Of a stretch of 13,182 nt of DNA, positions 1-6,557 are shown one piece after another (positions within the stretch are counted from its first letter, which is position 1; each line of letters begins with the position of its first letter). The translations under genes were made by a program, and so were the position numbers. The notes under the pieces were generated by a model. It was not told where the DNA came from and did no database searches. It saw only the letters and a list, made by a program, of their open reading frames with translations. The DNA is from Trueperaceae bacterium (lineage in GTDB: Bacteria; Deinococcota; Deinococci; Deinococcales; Trueperaceae): assembly GCA_024636105.1 (NCBI GenBank), contig JAGXHO010000164.1, forward strand, positions 1 through 13,182, written 5' to 3'.

Positions 1-104
1 CCCACCACCTCGCCGCGCGCGACGCGCAGGTCGAGGGCGTCGACGGCGCGGTTCGAACCGAAATCGCGCCGGAGCGCGTGCGTCTCGACCAAGAGTCGTT
101 CCAT
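1..104 (-). CDS. ABC transporter ATP-binding protein, N-terminus only
   Basis: Only the first 34 codons are in the window; the gene runs off the left edge. The translated start (MERLLVETHALRRDFGSNRA, then VDALDLRVARGEVVG) has the usual opening of an ABC ATPase: a beta strand, the aromatic 'RDFG' A-loop region, a strand of the form 'AVDALDLRV', and 'RGEVVG' leading into the Walker A loop, which lies outside. The ATG at 104 is preceded directly by GGGAGC, and further upstream by TACGCT exactly 6 nt before the ATG, so the gene may have its own leaderless promoter as well as being co-transcribed with the small membrane protein 23 nt upstream. The substrate cannot be told from this fragment. The family call is fairly safe; subfamily and direction of transport are unknown. 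Confidence 0.8.
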   Translation of the reverse strand, partial: MERLLVETHALRRDFGSNRAVDALDLRVARGEVV

Positions 105-110
105 GCTCCC

Positions 111-116
111 AGCGTA
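111..116 (-). promoter_or_regulatory. -10 box (TACGCT) of the ABC ATPase gene
   Basis: On the minus strand TACGCT is followed by 6 nt and then the ATG of the ABC ATPase gene. A TANNNT hexamer about 6 nt before the start codon is the arrangement of leaderless promoters in Deinococcus. No clear -35 element is visible. The intervening GGGAGC could instead act as a ribosome binding site, so an operon reading is also possible. Confidence 0.45.
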
Positions 117-127
117 ATCGTGGGGGT

Positions 128-367
128 TCAGCCCGCCAGGGGCGTCCGCCTCCCCAGCGCCGCTTCGAGCACCAGCAACGGCACCAGGGCCTGCAGGGTG
201 AGCAGCAGCGCCAGACCGGCGGTGACGGGGTCGAGCAGGCCGCCGCCGCGCTCGTACGCGAGCACCCGGGCCGCCGGCCAGGCGAGCGCGAGGCCGATCA
301 GCGTGACGACCGCCGCCAACACGAAGCCGGTGGCGGCGGCGCGAGGCGAGCCGGAGATCGGATGCAC
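128..367 (-). CDS. Small two-helix membrane protein, function unknown
   Basis: This encodes a 79-residue protein that I do not recognise. It has two hydrophobic stretches, about residues 14-36 (FVLAAVVTLIGLALAW) and 47-68 (PVTAGLALLLTLQALVPLLV), joined by a short polar loop with Arg, Tyr and Glu, so it is probably a double-spanning inner-membrane protein. The start is the GTG at 367, the first possible start in this frame; GGAG lies about 9-12 nt before it. It ends 23 nt before the ABC ATPase gene on the same strand, so the two probably form one transcript and this protein may belong to the transporter or its regulation. It could also be an unrelated small DUF protein. Codon use and hydrophobic pattern support a real gene, but its size and GTG start leave some doubt. 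Confidence 0.6.
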   Translation of the reverse strand: MHPISGSPRAAATGFVLAAVVTLIGLALAWPAARVLAYERGGGLLDPVTAGLALLLTLQALVPLLVLEAALGRRTPLAG

Positions 368-446
368 CGCCGCGAGCTCCGCACCGACGCGCCGATCGCG
401 ACGTTCCGGAGCAGCCCAATTCGCATGGCGTCCGCGGGGGACGTCC

Positions 447-452
447 TATGGT
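447..452 (+). promoter_or_regulatory. -10 box (TATGGT) of the GGDEF/EAL gene
   Basis: TATGGT matches the TANNNT consensus and lies 8 nt before the GTG chosen as start of the large signalling gene, which has no good Shine-Dalgarno sequence. This suggests a leaderless or nearly leaderless transcript. No convincing -35 box is seen. The 93 bp between this gene and the divergent small membrane protein hold no other feature I can support. Confidence 0.4.
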
Positions 453-460
453 GGATGCAC

Positions 461-3400
461 GTGAGCGAGCGCAACCCCACAACGACGCTAGCGTCGGCCG
501 ACCCGGCCGTTCGCCCCGCCGCATGGCTGGTGGTGGCGCCGGCGTCCGTGGGGATCGACGCGGACCTGCGCGCCCAGGACGGAGCGGCGCGGGTCGTGCG
601 GACCGACGGCCTGGGTCCGGCGCTCACCGGACTGGTGCGGAGTCGCGACTGGGACGCCGTGGTCGTCGCCTTGAACGGCGGCGACGACCCCAGCACCGCG
701 GTCATGGCCGCCTTGCGGATGGAGCCGGTGGCTGCTCCCGTGGTGGTGGTCGTGGACGCGCACGACGCGGCCGAGGCGAACCGGTGGCGGGCGCTGGGCG
801 CGACCGACGTGGTCGCGCGATCCGACGTCGGCGAGCTGGCGGCACTCCTGCATGCGCACCGAGCGCCGAGGCCGTCGGTGGACGGCGCGCCCGATCCCGA
901 GGACGCCGCCGACGGCCGGCGCTGGATCGAAGCGCTCTCGGCATTCCAGGTCGCCGTGGACCGCTCCGAAGACCAGGCCGCTGCGCTGGCGGCGGCGGCG
1001 GCCGCGGTGGCCGCGACGGTTCGCGTCGCCGGGCTCGAGCTCTGGCGGCTCGACGCCGACGGCCTCCACCTCGCGCTCGTAGCGTCGCACGGCGTCGCCG
1101 ACGACCCGCGCCTGCGCGCGGACCCGACGGTCGCCGACCTGACGCTGCGCGAGGGGCTCGTGCGCCACGTCTACGAGCAGGGTCGTGCGGCGTGGATCGA
1201 CGACCTGCCCAGCAGCGACGAAGCCGACACCGACAGCGCCTCAGGCCCGCAGCCGCGGTTGCTCCGGGCCGCGGCCGCGGCCGCCTTGGGCCTGCGTGCG
1301 GTCCACGCGGAGCCGGTCCACGTCGGCGATTCGGTCGCCGCCGTGCTCGTCGGGTGGCTCGAGGCACCCGCCGACCGGCCGCATGCGCGCGAGCGCATGG
1401 CGTGGTGGGCATCGCGCATCGGCACGACGCTCACCTCCTGGGGGGCGGCGCGGGCCTTCGAAACGGACCTGGCGCACCTGCGTGGCGTGCTGGACGGGGC
1501 GCCGATGGGGGTGGCGGCTTGCGACGCGCTCGGCCGCCTGACCCTCGCGAACCAAGCGATGGGGCGGGCCGGTCTGGACGCGTTGGCGGGCGACGCCCAC
1601 GAGCGCTGGCGGGCCGGTTGGGCCCTCTACGCGCCCGACGGGGTGACCGCGATCGCGCCCGGCGACGACCCGTTGTCGCGCGCGCTCGGCGGTGAGGTGC
1701 TGCGCGCGGCGGTCTTCGTCAGCCACACGGCCGGCGGCAGGCCGAGGCGCTGGCGCGTCGACGCCGCACCGCTGCGGTCGCCCGACGGCGCCATCACTGG
1801 TGCGCGCGCGACCTTCACCTCAGGCGACGCCCGCACCGAGGCGGACCGGACCGCCACGAGCGACCTGGTGCTGCGCGACTTCCGGCTCCTGCTCGATCGG
1901 GCCGCGGAGCTCGCGGCGGCCGTCGGCGAGGCGCCCGAACTCGGCGACGTGTGGCCGGCCCTCGACGCGTTCGTGCGGGCGACCACCCCGGCCGTGCGCT
2001 GGACGGTCGTCCGAGGGGCAGTCGTGGAGCACGCCGCGACCCTCGCGGCGGGCGAGCGGGCGCGGACGGCGGCCGACGACGCCTTGTCGAGCGACCGCCG
2101 GGTGGCCGCGCCGCTGCGCGTCGGGGAGCGCGAGCTGGGCACGCTCACCCTCGTCGCCGACGCGCCGGGCGCGTTCGACGAGCGCCACGCGACCGCGGCG
2201 ACGATGGCGGCCAACCTGATCGCCGTGGCGGTCGACCACGCGGACCTGGTCGTGCAAGAGCGCCGCCTGCGCGCGGAGGCGGAAGCCTCCGCCACCCACT
2301 TCCGCAGCATGTTCGACGCGACGCCGCTGGCGGTCTCGCTGACCTCCCTGGACGACGCCACGGTCCTCGACGTCAACCCGGCGTTCGCGGCGCTGGTCGG
2401 GTTCACGCGCGAGGAGCTCGTCGGCCGGCGCATCAGCGAGTTCGACAACTGGGCCGACCCGACGGTCCGGGCCGCCATCAAGGCACGGGTCGAGGCCGGC
2501 GCCGGCGTCGCCAACCAGGAGGTCGTGCTTCTCCGGAAGGACCTGGCGCGGCTGCGCTGCCTCGTCTCGGCCGAACGCACCGAGCATCGGGGTCGACCGG
2601 CCATGCTGCTCACGGTCGTCGACGTCACGGAGCGGCTCGCGCAGGAAGAGCGGATGCGCCAACTGGCGACGTTCCGCGAGAAGCTCATGGGGTTCGTCGA
2701 GCAGACGCTCGAGGAGGGGTTCGAGGGCGCGAGCTTCTTCCAGCGGCTGGTGGAGAGCGCGGTCGGAGCCACCCCGGGCGCGGAGGCCGGCAGCCTGGTG
2801 TTGCGCGACGACGAGGGCGACACGTACCGGTACGTCGCGGCGGTCGGCTACGACCTCGAGCGCCTCGCGCCGGTCACGTACCACGACGACGAGATCCACT
2901 CAGGGACCGTCGCCTCGCATCCGAAGGTCGTGCACGTGTATCCGGAGGCGGGCTACGGGGACGAGCGCGCTCGGATCCTGCACACCTACGGCCGCATCGA
3001 CGAGATCCGCGCGAGCCTGTCCGTGCCGATCGTCCTCAGCGGGCGCCGAGTGGCGGCTCTGTGCCTCGACAGCTTCCAGGACCCGGACGCCTTCGGCGAG
3101 GACGCCCACCGGCTCGCCGCCGCGTTCGGCGCGCAGGTGGCCGCGCTCGTCAAACGCCGAGCGCTGGAGAAGGCGCTCGAGCGGATGGCCTACCACGACC
3201 ACCTCACCGGGCTACCGAACCGCATCCTCTTCCGCGACCGGCTGGTGCAGGCGATCGCGCACGCTCGCCGCAACGGTCGGCGCGGCGCGGCGCTGTTCAT
3301 CGACCTCGACAACCTCAAGGTCACGAACGACACGCTTGGGCACGCGGTGGGCGACGCGCTCCTGCGCAGCGTCGCGCAGCGCCTGCAGGCGGCGGTGCGC

Positions 3401-4519
3401 GACGAGGACACGGTGGCGCGCATCGGGGGCGACGAGTTCACGGTGGTGCTGCCCGAGGTGAAGGACGCGCCCGCCGCCGCGCGGGTGGCCGAGAAGCTGA
3501 TCGAGGCGTTCCGGACGCCGTTCAAAGTCGCCGGGCACGAGGTGCACGCCACCGCCAGCCTCGGCATCACCCTCTTCCCCGACGACGCCATCGACGCCGA
3601 CGCGCTCATCCAGCACGGCGACACGGCGATGTACCACGCCAAGAACCAGGGGAAGGACCGCTTCCGCTTCTTCACCCGCGACATGAACCGGGCGCTCCTG
3701 GAGCGCGCCTCGCTCGAGACGCAGCTGCGCAAGGCGCTCGACCGCGACGAGCTCACGCTCCACTTCCAGCCGCGCGTCGCGCTCGACGACGGGCGCGTGA
3801 CGTCGGTCGAGGCGCTCGCGCGCTGGCACCACCCGGAGCGCGGCTGGATCCCGCCCGACGCCTTCATCTCGGTCGCGGAGGAGTCGGGGCTGATCGGTCC
3901 AGTCGGGCGGCGGCTGCTCGAGCTCGCATGCGCCCAGGGGCGCCGCTGGGCCGACGCGGGGATGCCGGTCGTCGTCGCGGCCAACCTCTCGGCGCGCCAG
4001 CTGCAGGAGCGCGACTTCGTGCAGCAGATCGAGCAGGTGCTCGCAGCCACGGGCTTCGATCCCGCGTTCCTGGAGGTGGAGCTGACCGAGTCCGCCGTCA
4101 TGCGCAACGTCGAGGAGAACGTCGAGAAGCTCGGCGCGCTCCGCGCTCTGGGCATTCAGGTGTCGATCGACGATTTCGGCACCGCGTACTCGTCGCTCAA
4201 CTACCTCAAGCGGCTCCCCGCCACCGCGCTCAAGATCGACCGCTCCTTCGTGACCGACGTCGGCGACCCCGAACGGTCGCCGCACGACGTGGGGATCGTC
4301 CGCGCGATCGTGGCGCTCGCCCGGACGCTGGAGCTGACCGCGATCGCCGAGGGGATCGAGACGCCGGCCCAGCTCGCGTTCCTCCAGCAGATCGGATGCG
4401 ATCAGGGGCAGGGGTACTTGCTCGGTCGCCCGGTGCCTGCACCCGAACTGGACGCGATGCTCGCCGCGGGGCTGGTGCCCCTGCCGACGCCCGGCGCGAC
4501 CGATGCGCCGTCTGCATAG
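461..4519 (+). CDS. Multidomain GGDEF-EAL c-di-GMP signalling protein with GAF and PAS sensors
   Basis: This 1352-residue protein is probably cytoplasmic, with no membrane segments seen. Domain order, in approximate residues: receiver-like (19-133), GAF (157-327), PAS (340-457), GAF (467-604), PAS (612-732), GAF (733-904), GGDEF (907-1072), EAL (1077-1340). The diguanylate cyclase half looks active: IGGDEF is intact (GGDEF at 989-993), with the product-inhibition motif RDED five residues before it. The phosphodiesterase half also looks active: EAL at 1117-1119 (VEALARW), ANLSARQ, VELTES, DDFGTAYSSL, LKIDRSF and AEGIET are all present. The protein may therefore make or degrade c-di-GMP according to what the GAF and PAS domains sense; the net direction cannot be read from sequence. 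The receiver-like domain lacks its phosphoacceptor: the strand reads DAVVVALNGG, with Ala where Asp is expected, and Arg stands in place of the conserved Lys. Longer starts exist at ATG 425 and ATG 455; GTG 461 was chosen for its spacing from a -10 box and because the domain similarity begins after it. Confidence 0.93.
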   Translation: MSERNPTTTLASADPAVRPAAWLVVAPASVGIDADLRAQDGAARVVRTDGLGPALTGLVRSRDWDAVVVALNGGDDPSTAVMAALRMEPVAAPVVVVVDAHDAAEANRWRALGATDVVARSDVGELAALLHAHRAPRPSVDGAPDPEDAADGRRWIEALSAFQVAVDRSEDQAAALAAAAAAVAATVRVAGLELWRLDADGLHLALVASHGVADDPRLRADPTVADLTLREGLVRHVYEQGRAAWIDDLPSSDEADTDSASGPQPRLLRAAAAAALGLRAVHAEPVHVGDSVAAVLVGWLEAPADRPHARERMAWWASRIGTTLTSWGAARAFETDLAHLRGVLDGAPMGVAACDALGRLTLANQAMGRAGLDALAGDAHERWRAGWALYAPDGVTAIAPGDDPLSRALGGEVLRAAVFVSHTAGGRPRRWRVDAAPLRSPDGAITGARATFTSGDARTEADRTATSDLVLRDFRLLLDRAAELAAAVGEAPELGDVWPALDAFVRATTPAVRWTVVRGAVVEHAATLAAGERARTAADDALSSDRRVAAPLRVGERELGTLTLVADAPGAFDERHATAATMAANLIAVAVDHADLVVQERRLRAEAEASATHFRSMFDATPLAVSLTSLDDATVLDVNPAFAALVGFTREELVGRRISEFDNWADPTVRAAIKARVEAGAGVANQEVVLLRKDLARLRCLVSAERTEHRGRPAMLLTVVDVTERLAQEERMRQLATFREKLMGFVEQTLEEGFEGASFFQRLVESAVGATPGAEAGSLVLRDDEGDTYRYVAAVGYDLERLAPVTYHDDEIHSGTVASHPKVVHVYPEAGYGDERARILHTYGRIDEIRASLSVPIVLSGRRVAALCLDSFQDPDAFGEDAHRLAAAFGAQVAALVKRRALEKALERMAYHDHLTGLPNRILFRDRLVQAIAHARRNGRRGAALFIDLDNLKVTNDTLGHAVGDALLRSVAQRLQAAVRDEDTVARIGGDEFTVVLPEVKDAPAAARVAEKLIEAFRTPFKVAGHEVHATASLGITLFPDDAIDADALIQHGDTAMYHAKNQGKDRFRFFTRDMNRALLERASLETQLRKALDRDELTLHFQPRVALDDGRVTSVEALARWHHPERGWIPPDAFISVAEESGLIGPVGRRLLELACAQGRRWADAGMPVVVAANLSARQLQERDFVQQIEQVLAATGFDPAFLEVELTESAVMRNVEENVEKLGALRALGIQVSIDDFGTAYSSLNYLKRLPATALKIDRSFVTDVGDPERSPHDVGIVRAIVALARTLELTAIAEGIETPAQLAFLQQIGCDQGQGYLLGRPVPAPELDAMLAAGLVPLPTPGATDAPSA

Positions 4520-4533
4520 GCGATGATGGCGGC

Positions 4534-5322
4534 ATGGACCTCGGACTGAACGGAACACGCGCGCTCGTCACGGCCGCCAGCGGCGGCCTCGGATTCGCCG
4601 TCGCCTCTGCCCTCGCGGGCGAAGGGGCGCGGGTCGTCCTGTGCTCGCGCGACGAAGGCCGCGCCAAGGACGCCGCCGCCCGCATCGCCGCGGCGACCGG
4701 CTCGGAAGTGCACGGCGTGGCCGCCGACGTCGCGGACGCCGCGAGCCTCGAGGCGCTCTTCACCGTCGCCTTGGAGCGCCTCGGCGGCCTCGACGTGCTG
4801 GTGAACAACGCCGGCGGCCCACCTCCGGGCACCTTCGTCGACCTGGACGAGGACAAGTGGATGCGCGGGTACCAGCTCACGCTCATGAGCGTGGTGCGCT
4901 CGGTTCGCCTGGCGCTGCCGGCCTTCGAAGCCGCCGGCGGTGGCCGCGTGCTGACGCTGCTCTCCTCGAGCGTCAAGACGCCGCTCCCGAACCTCATGCT
5001 CTCGAACGTCTACCGCCCGGGGCTGGCCGGCATGATCAAGTCGCTGGCGATCGAGCTGGGACCCAAGAACGTCCAGTTCGTCGGCCTCGCCCCCGGCCGG
5101 GTCGACACCGACCGCATCCGCGAGCTCGACGCCGCCGCCGCGGCCAAGCAGGGCAAGACGGCCGAGGAGGTGCGCGCGGCGTCGCTCGCCAGCATGCCGA
5201 TGGGTCGCCTAGGGCACCCGGACGAGTTCGGCCGCGTCGGCGCCTTCCTGTGCTCGCCGGCCGCGAGCTACGTCAACGGCTCCGTGATCCTGGTCGACGG
5301 CGGCGCCGTTCGCGCTCTGTAA
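4534..5322 (+). CDS. Divergent short-chain dehydrogenase/reductase (SDR) family protein
   Basis: A 262-residue Rossmann-fold protein with a complete classical-SDR framework: cofactor-binding TAASGGLG (13-20), NNAGG (91-95), a serine cluster LLSSS (142-146), a PG-containing GLAPGRVDTD and a C-terminal VILVDGG. The catalytic positions are unusual. Counting 13 residues on from Ser144 puts Ser157 where the catalytic Tyr should be, and Arg161 where the Lys should be (S-N-V-Y-R instead of Y-x-x-x-K); the Asn of the tetrad appears to be Thr116. Related 'SNxxR' SDRs occur in several phyla and are usually annotated as generic oxidoreductases or FabG-like; I know of no settled function for them. Either Tyr160 takes over catalysis or the protein binds ligand without normal SDR chemistry. 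It starts 14 nt after the GGDEF/EAL gene and is probably co-transcribed; GATGAT lies 6 nt before its ATG as a weak -10 candidate. A family call is safe, an enzyme name is not. Confidence 0.88.
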   Translation: MDLGLNGTRALVTAASGGLGFAVASALAGEGARVVLCSRDEGRAKDAAARIAAATGSEVHGVAADVADAASLEALFTVALERLGGLDVLVNNAGGPPPGTFVDLDEDKWMRGYQLTLMSVVRSVRLALPAFEAAGGGRVLTLLSSSVKTPLPNLMLSNVYRPGLAGMIKSLAIELGPKNVQFVGLAPGRVDTDRIRELDAAAAAKQGKTAEEVRAASLASMPMGRLGHPDEFGRVGAFLCSPAASYVNGSVILVDGGAVRAL

Positions 5323-5342
5323 CGCACCCCGAACCTCGACCG

Positions 5343-5375
5343 GCGGCCCGCCATGCACCTCGCACGGCGGGCCGC
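5343..5375. terminator. Hairpin between convergent genes, probable terminator
   Basis: A perfect 10-bp inverted repeat, GCGGCCCGCC (5343-5352) and GGCGGGCCGC (5366-5375), encloses 13 nt that can pair three more bases (TGC/GCA, 5354-5356 with 5362-5364) after one mismatch. It lies 20 nt past the SDR stop and 39 nt before the stop of the convergent LiaF-like gene, where a two-way terminator is expected. There is no clear T-tract on either side, so this may be a stem that works without one. Confidence 0.6.
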
Positions 5376-5414
5376 TTCGTGGTCGATCGTCCGTCGCGCA
5401 ACGCGCGAACGACC

Positions 5415-6407
5415 CTATCGGTCGCGGGCGACGTTGACGCCGCCGATGCCCCCCGAGATCGTCAGCTCGATGCGGTCCGCCGGGGCGGCCTGGGCGTAGC
5501 CCGGCGTCGTGTACTCCCGGCCGTCGCGCAGCCAATCTCCCTCGACGTCGGCGCCGCCCAACCCCACGCTGATCGTGAGCCGCGCTTCGACACCGCGCGG
5601 CAGCGTGACGTCCGCCTCGCCGACGCCCAGGTCGAGGCGTCCGACGTACCCGCCGCGCGCCGGCAGCACCACGTCGATCTCACCGACACCGCCGCTCAGG
5701 TCGAGGCGCGACAGGGTGGCGTCGCGAAGGTCGAAGCGCACGTCGCCCACGCCCGCGTCGACGCGCAGGTCGACGGGCACCTCGCGCGTGAGCGCCAGGT
5801 CCCAGGCGCGCCGAGCGTTCGACGCGATCGACGTGCCGGACCGCTGCCGCACGATGAGCTCGACGCGGGCCACGTCCCCGCGGCGCCCCGCGACCTGATC
5901 GAGCTGCTCGCCGCGCGCGGTCACCACGGTGCCGGCGATCAAGCGGCCGCCCGGCGCATCGGCGTGCACCTCCACGGACCCGACGCCCAGCCGCAGCACG
6001 ACTTCCGCTGCGCGGGCGCCGTCGAGCCCATGGTCGACCGCCTCGGTCGCCCCGACGCCGCGCGATCCGAAGCCGCCACCGAGCAAGAGCACGACGCCGA
6101 GGACGATGGCGCCGGCCACGACCGGGACGCGGTAGCGCCCCTTGGTGAGCAGGTCGGCGCCGACCGCGAGCAGCGCCACGGGCCACAGGTTCAGGATCGA
6201 GAACACGTCGATCCCACGGATCCAGCCGGTGTTGACCAACAGCATCAACACGCCGACGCCGATGAGCACGTACGCCCACACCGGCGGGCCACCGCCACCC
6301 GTTGGCGGCGAGCTCGGCGGGCTCGGCGGGCTCGGCGGCCTCGGCGGAACGGGCGGCGGTCCTGCGGCCCCGGGAGTCGTAGGATTCGAACGTTCGGGAT
6401 CGGTCAT
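5415..6407 (-). CDS. LiaF-like membrane protein with Pro-rich N-terminus and beta-repeat C-terminal domain
   Basis: A 330-residue protein. A Pro-rich, low-complexity N-terminus (about 17-42, with PPSPPSPPS) precedes three hydrophobic helices (about 43-63, 71-86, 94-113; the middle one with NLWPVALLAVGADLL, typical of LiaF/DUF5668 membrane regions). The rest is a beta-rich domain with six copies of a G-[VLI]-G turn followed by a strand: LGVGSVEVH, AGVGDVRFD, GGVGEIDVV, LGVGEADVT, VGLGGADVE, GGIGGVNVA. This fits the LiaF C-terminal / DUF4097 'toastrack' group, which in Firmicutes is linked to envelope-stress signalling (LiaF restrains the LiaRS two-component system). No LiaRS partner is seen here. 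The ATG at 6407 was chosen because AGGAGGT lies 5 nt before it; a longer reading from 6476 would cross the promoter. It is transcribed away from the DUF2807-like gene, which has the same kind of repeats. An envelope role is inference. Confidence 0.82.
   Translation of the reverse strand: MTDPERSNPTTPGAAGPPPVPPRPPSPPSPPSSPPTGGGGPPVWAYVLIGVGVLMLLVNTGWIRGIDVFSILNLWPVALLAVGADLLTKGRYRVPVVAGAIVLGVVLLLGGGFGSRGVGATEAVDHGLDGARAAEVVLRLGVGSVEVHADAPGGRLIAGTVVTARGEQLDQVAGRRGDVARVELIVRQRSGTSIASNARRAWDLALTREVPVDLRVDAGVGDVRFDLRDATLSRLDLSGGVGEIDVVLPARGGYVGRLDLGVGEADVTLPRGVEARLTISVGLGGADVEGDWLRDGREYTTPGYAQAAPADRIELTISGGIGGVNVARDR
6312..6347. repeat. Four tandem 9-bp units encoding Pro-Pro-Ser
   Basis: GCTCGGCGG occurs three times head to tail (6312-6320, 6321-6329, 6330-6338), followed by CCTCGGCGG (6339-6347). 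On the minus strand this encodes the PPS repeats in the N-terminal linker of the LiaF-like protein. Because the unit is a multiple of 3, copy-number change would alter linker length without shifting the frame. Confidence 0.8.
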
Positions 6408-6420
6408 GGTCGACCTCCTC

Positions 6421-6436
6421 ACCATCCTCGATGGTA
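6421..6436 (-). promoter_or_regulatory. Palindrome overlapping the -10 box of the LiaF-like gene
   Basis: ACCATC-CTC-GATGGT (6421-6435) is a perfect 6-bp inverted repeat. On the minus strand it contains TACCAT (6431-6436), a TANNNT -10 box 23 nt before the ATG at 6407; the Shine-Dalgarno sequence is at 6413-6420. A protein bound to the palindrome would cover the -10 region, so an operator is plausible. Alternatively it may form a small hairpin in the mRNA leader. Confidence 0.45.
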
Positions 6437-6477
6437 GAACGCTCGCCGCCGCCGTGCGAGGGCCACCGCACCCCACC

Positions 6478-6511
6478 CTCCGGTCGGCCGCAGGGCTGCG
6501 GCCGACGGGAG
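6478..6511. promoter_or_regulatory. 34-bp palindrome upstream of the DUF2807-like gene
   Basis: GTCGGCCGCAG (6483-6493) and CTGCGGCCGAC (6496-6506) form a perfect 11-bp inverted repeat with a 2-nt centre; after one mismatch it continues four more pairs to 6478 and 6511 (15 of 16 pairs). It lies between two divergent promoters, so it does not end any visible transcript. Its right edge reaches the position where the -35 box of the plus-strand promoter (-10 at 6529) would lie. I read it as a likely operator or cruciform-prone site. Confidence 0.55.
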
Positions 6512-6528
6512 CGTTCCTGCGGAGGCGC

Positions 6529-6534
6529 TAGGAT
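6529..6534 (+). promoter_or_regulatory. -10 box (TAGGAT) of the DUF2807-like gene
   Basis: TAGGAT lies 23 nt before the ATG at 6558, and a strong Shine-Dalgarno sequence AAGGAGG (6546-6552) ends 5 nt before the ATG, so this gene has a normal leader. The same TAGGAT hexamer is found in front of nirK. No clear -35 hexamer is visible. Confidence 0.5.
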
Positions 6535-6557
6535 GGACCGAACCGAAGGAGGCCCTC

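Noticed and set aside
1951..4533. Very long open frame on the plus strand, continuous with the SDR frame
   Set aside because: It is an alternative frame of the GGDEF/EAL gene: the translation is dominated by Arg, Gly, Ala and Pro with no domain match, as expected in stop-poor GC-rich DNA. Only the part from 4534 on is a real gene.
3212..4558. Long minus-strand open frames opposite the GGDEF/EAL gene
   Set aside because: They are shadows of a gene with unmistakable domains, with charged low-complexity composition and no recognisable motifs.
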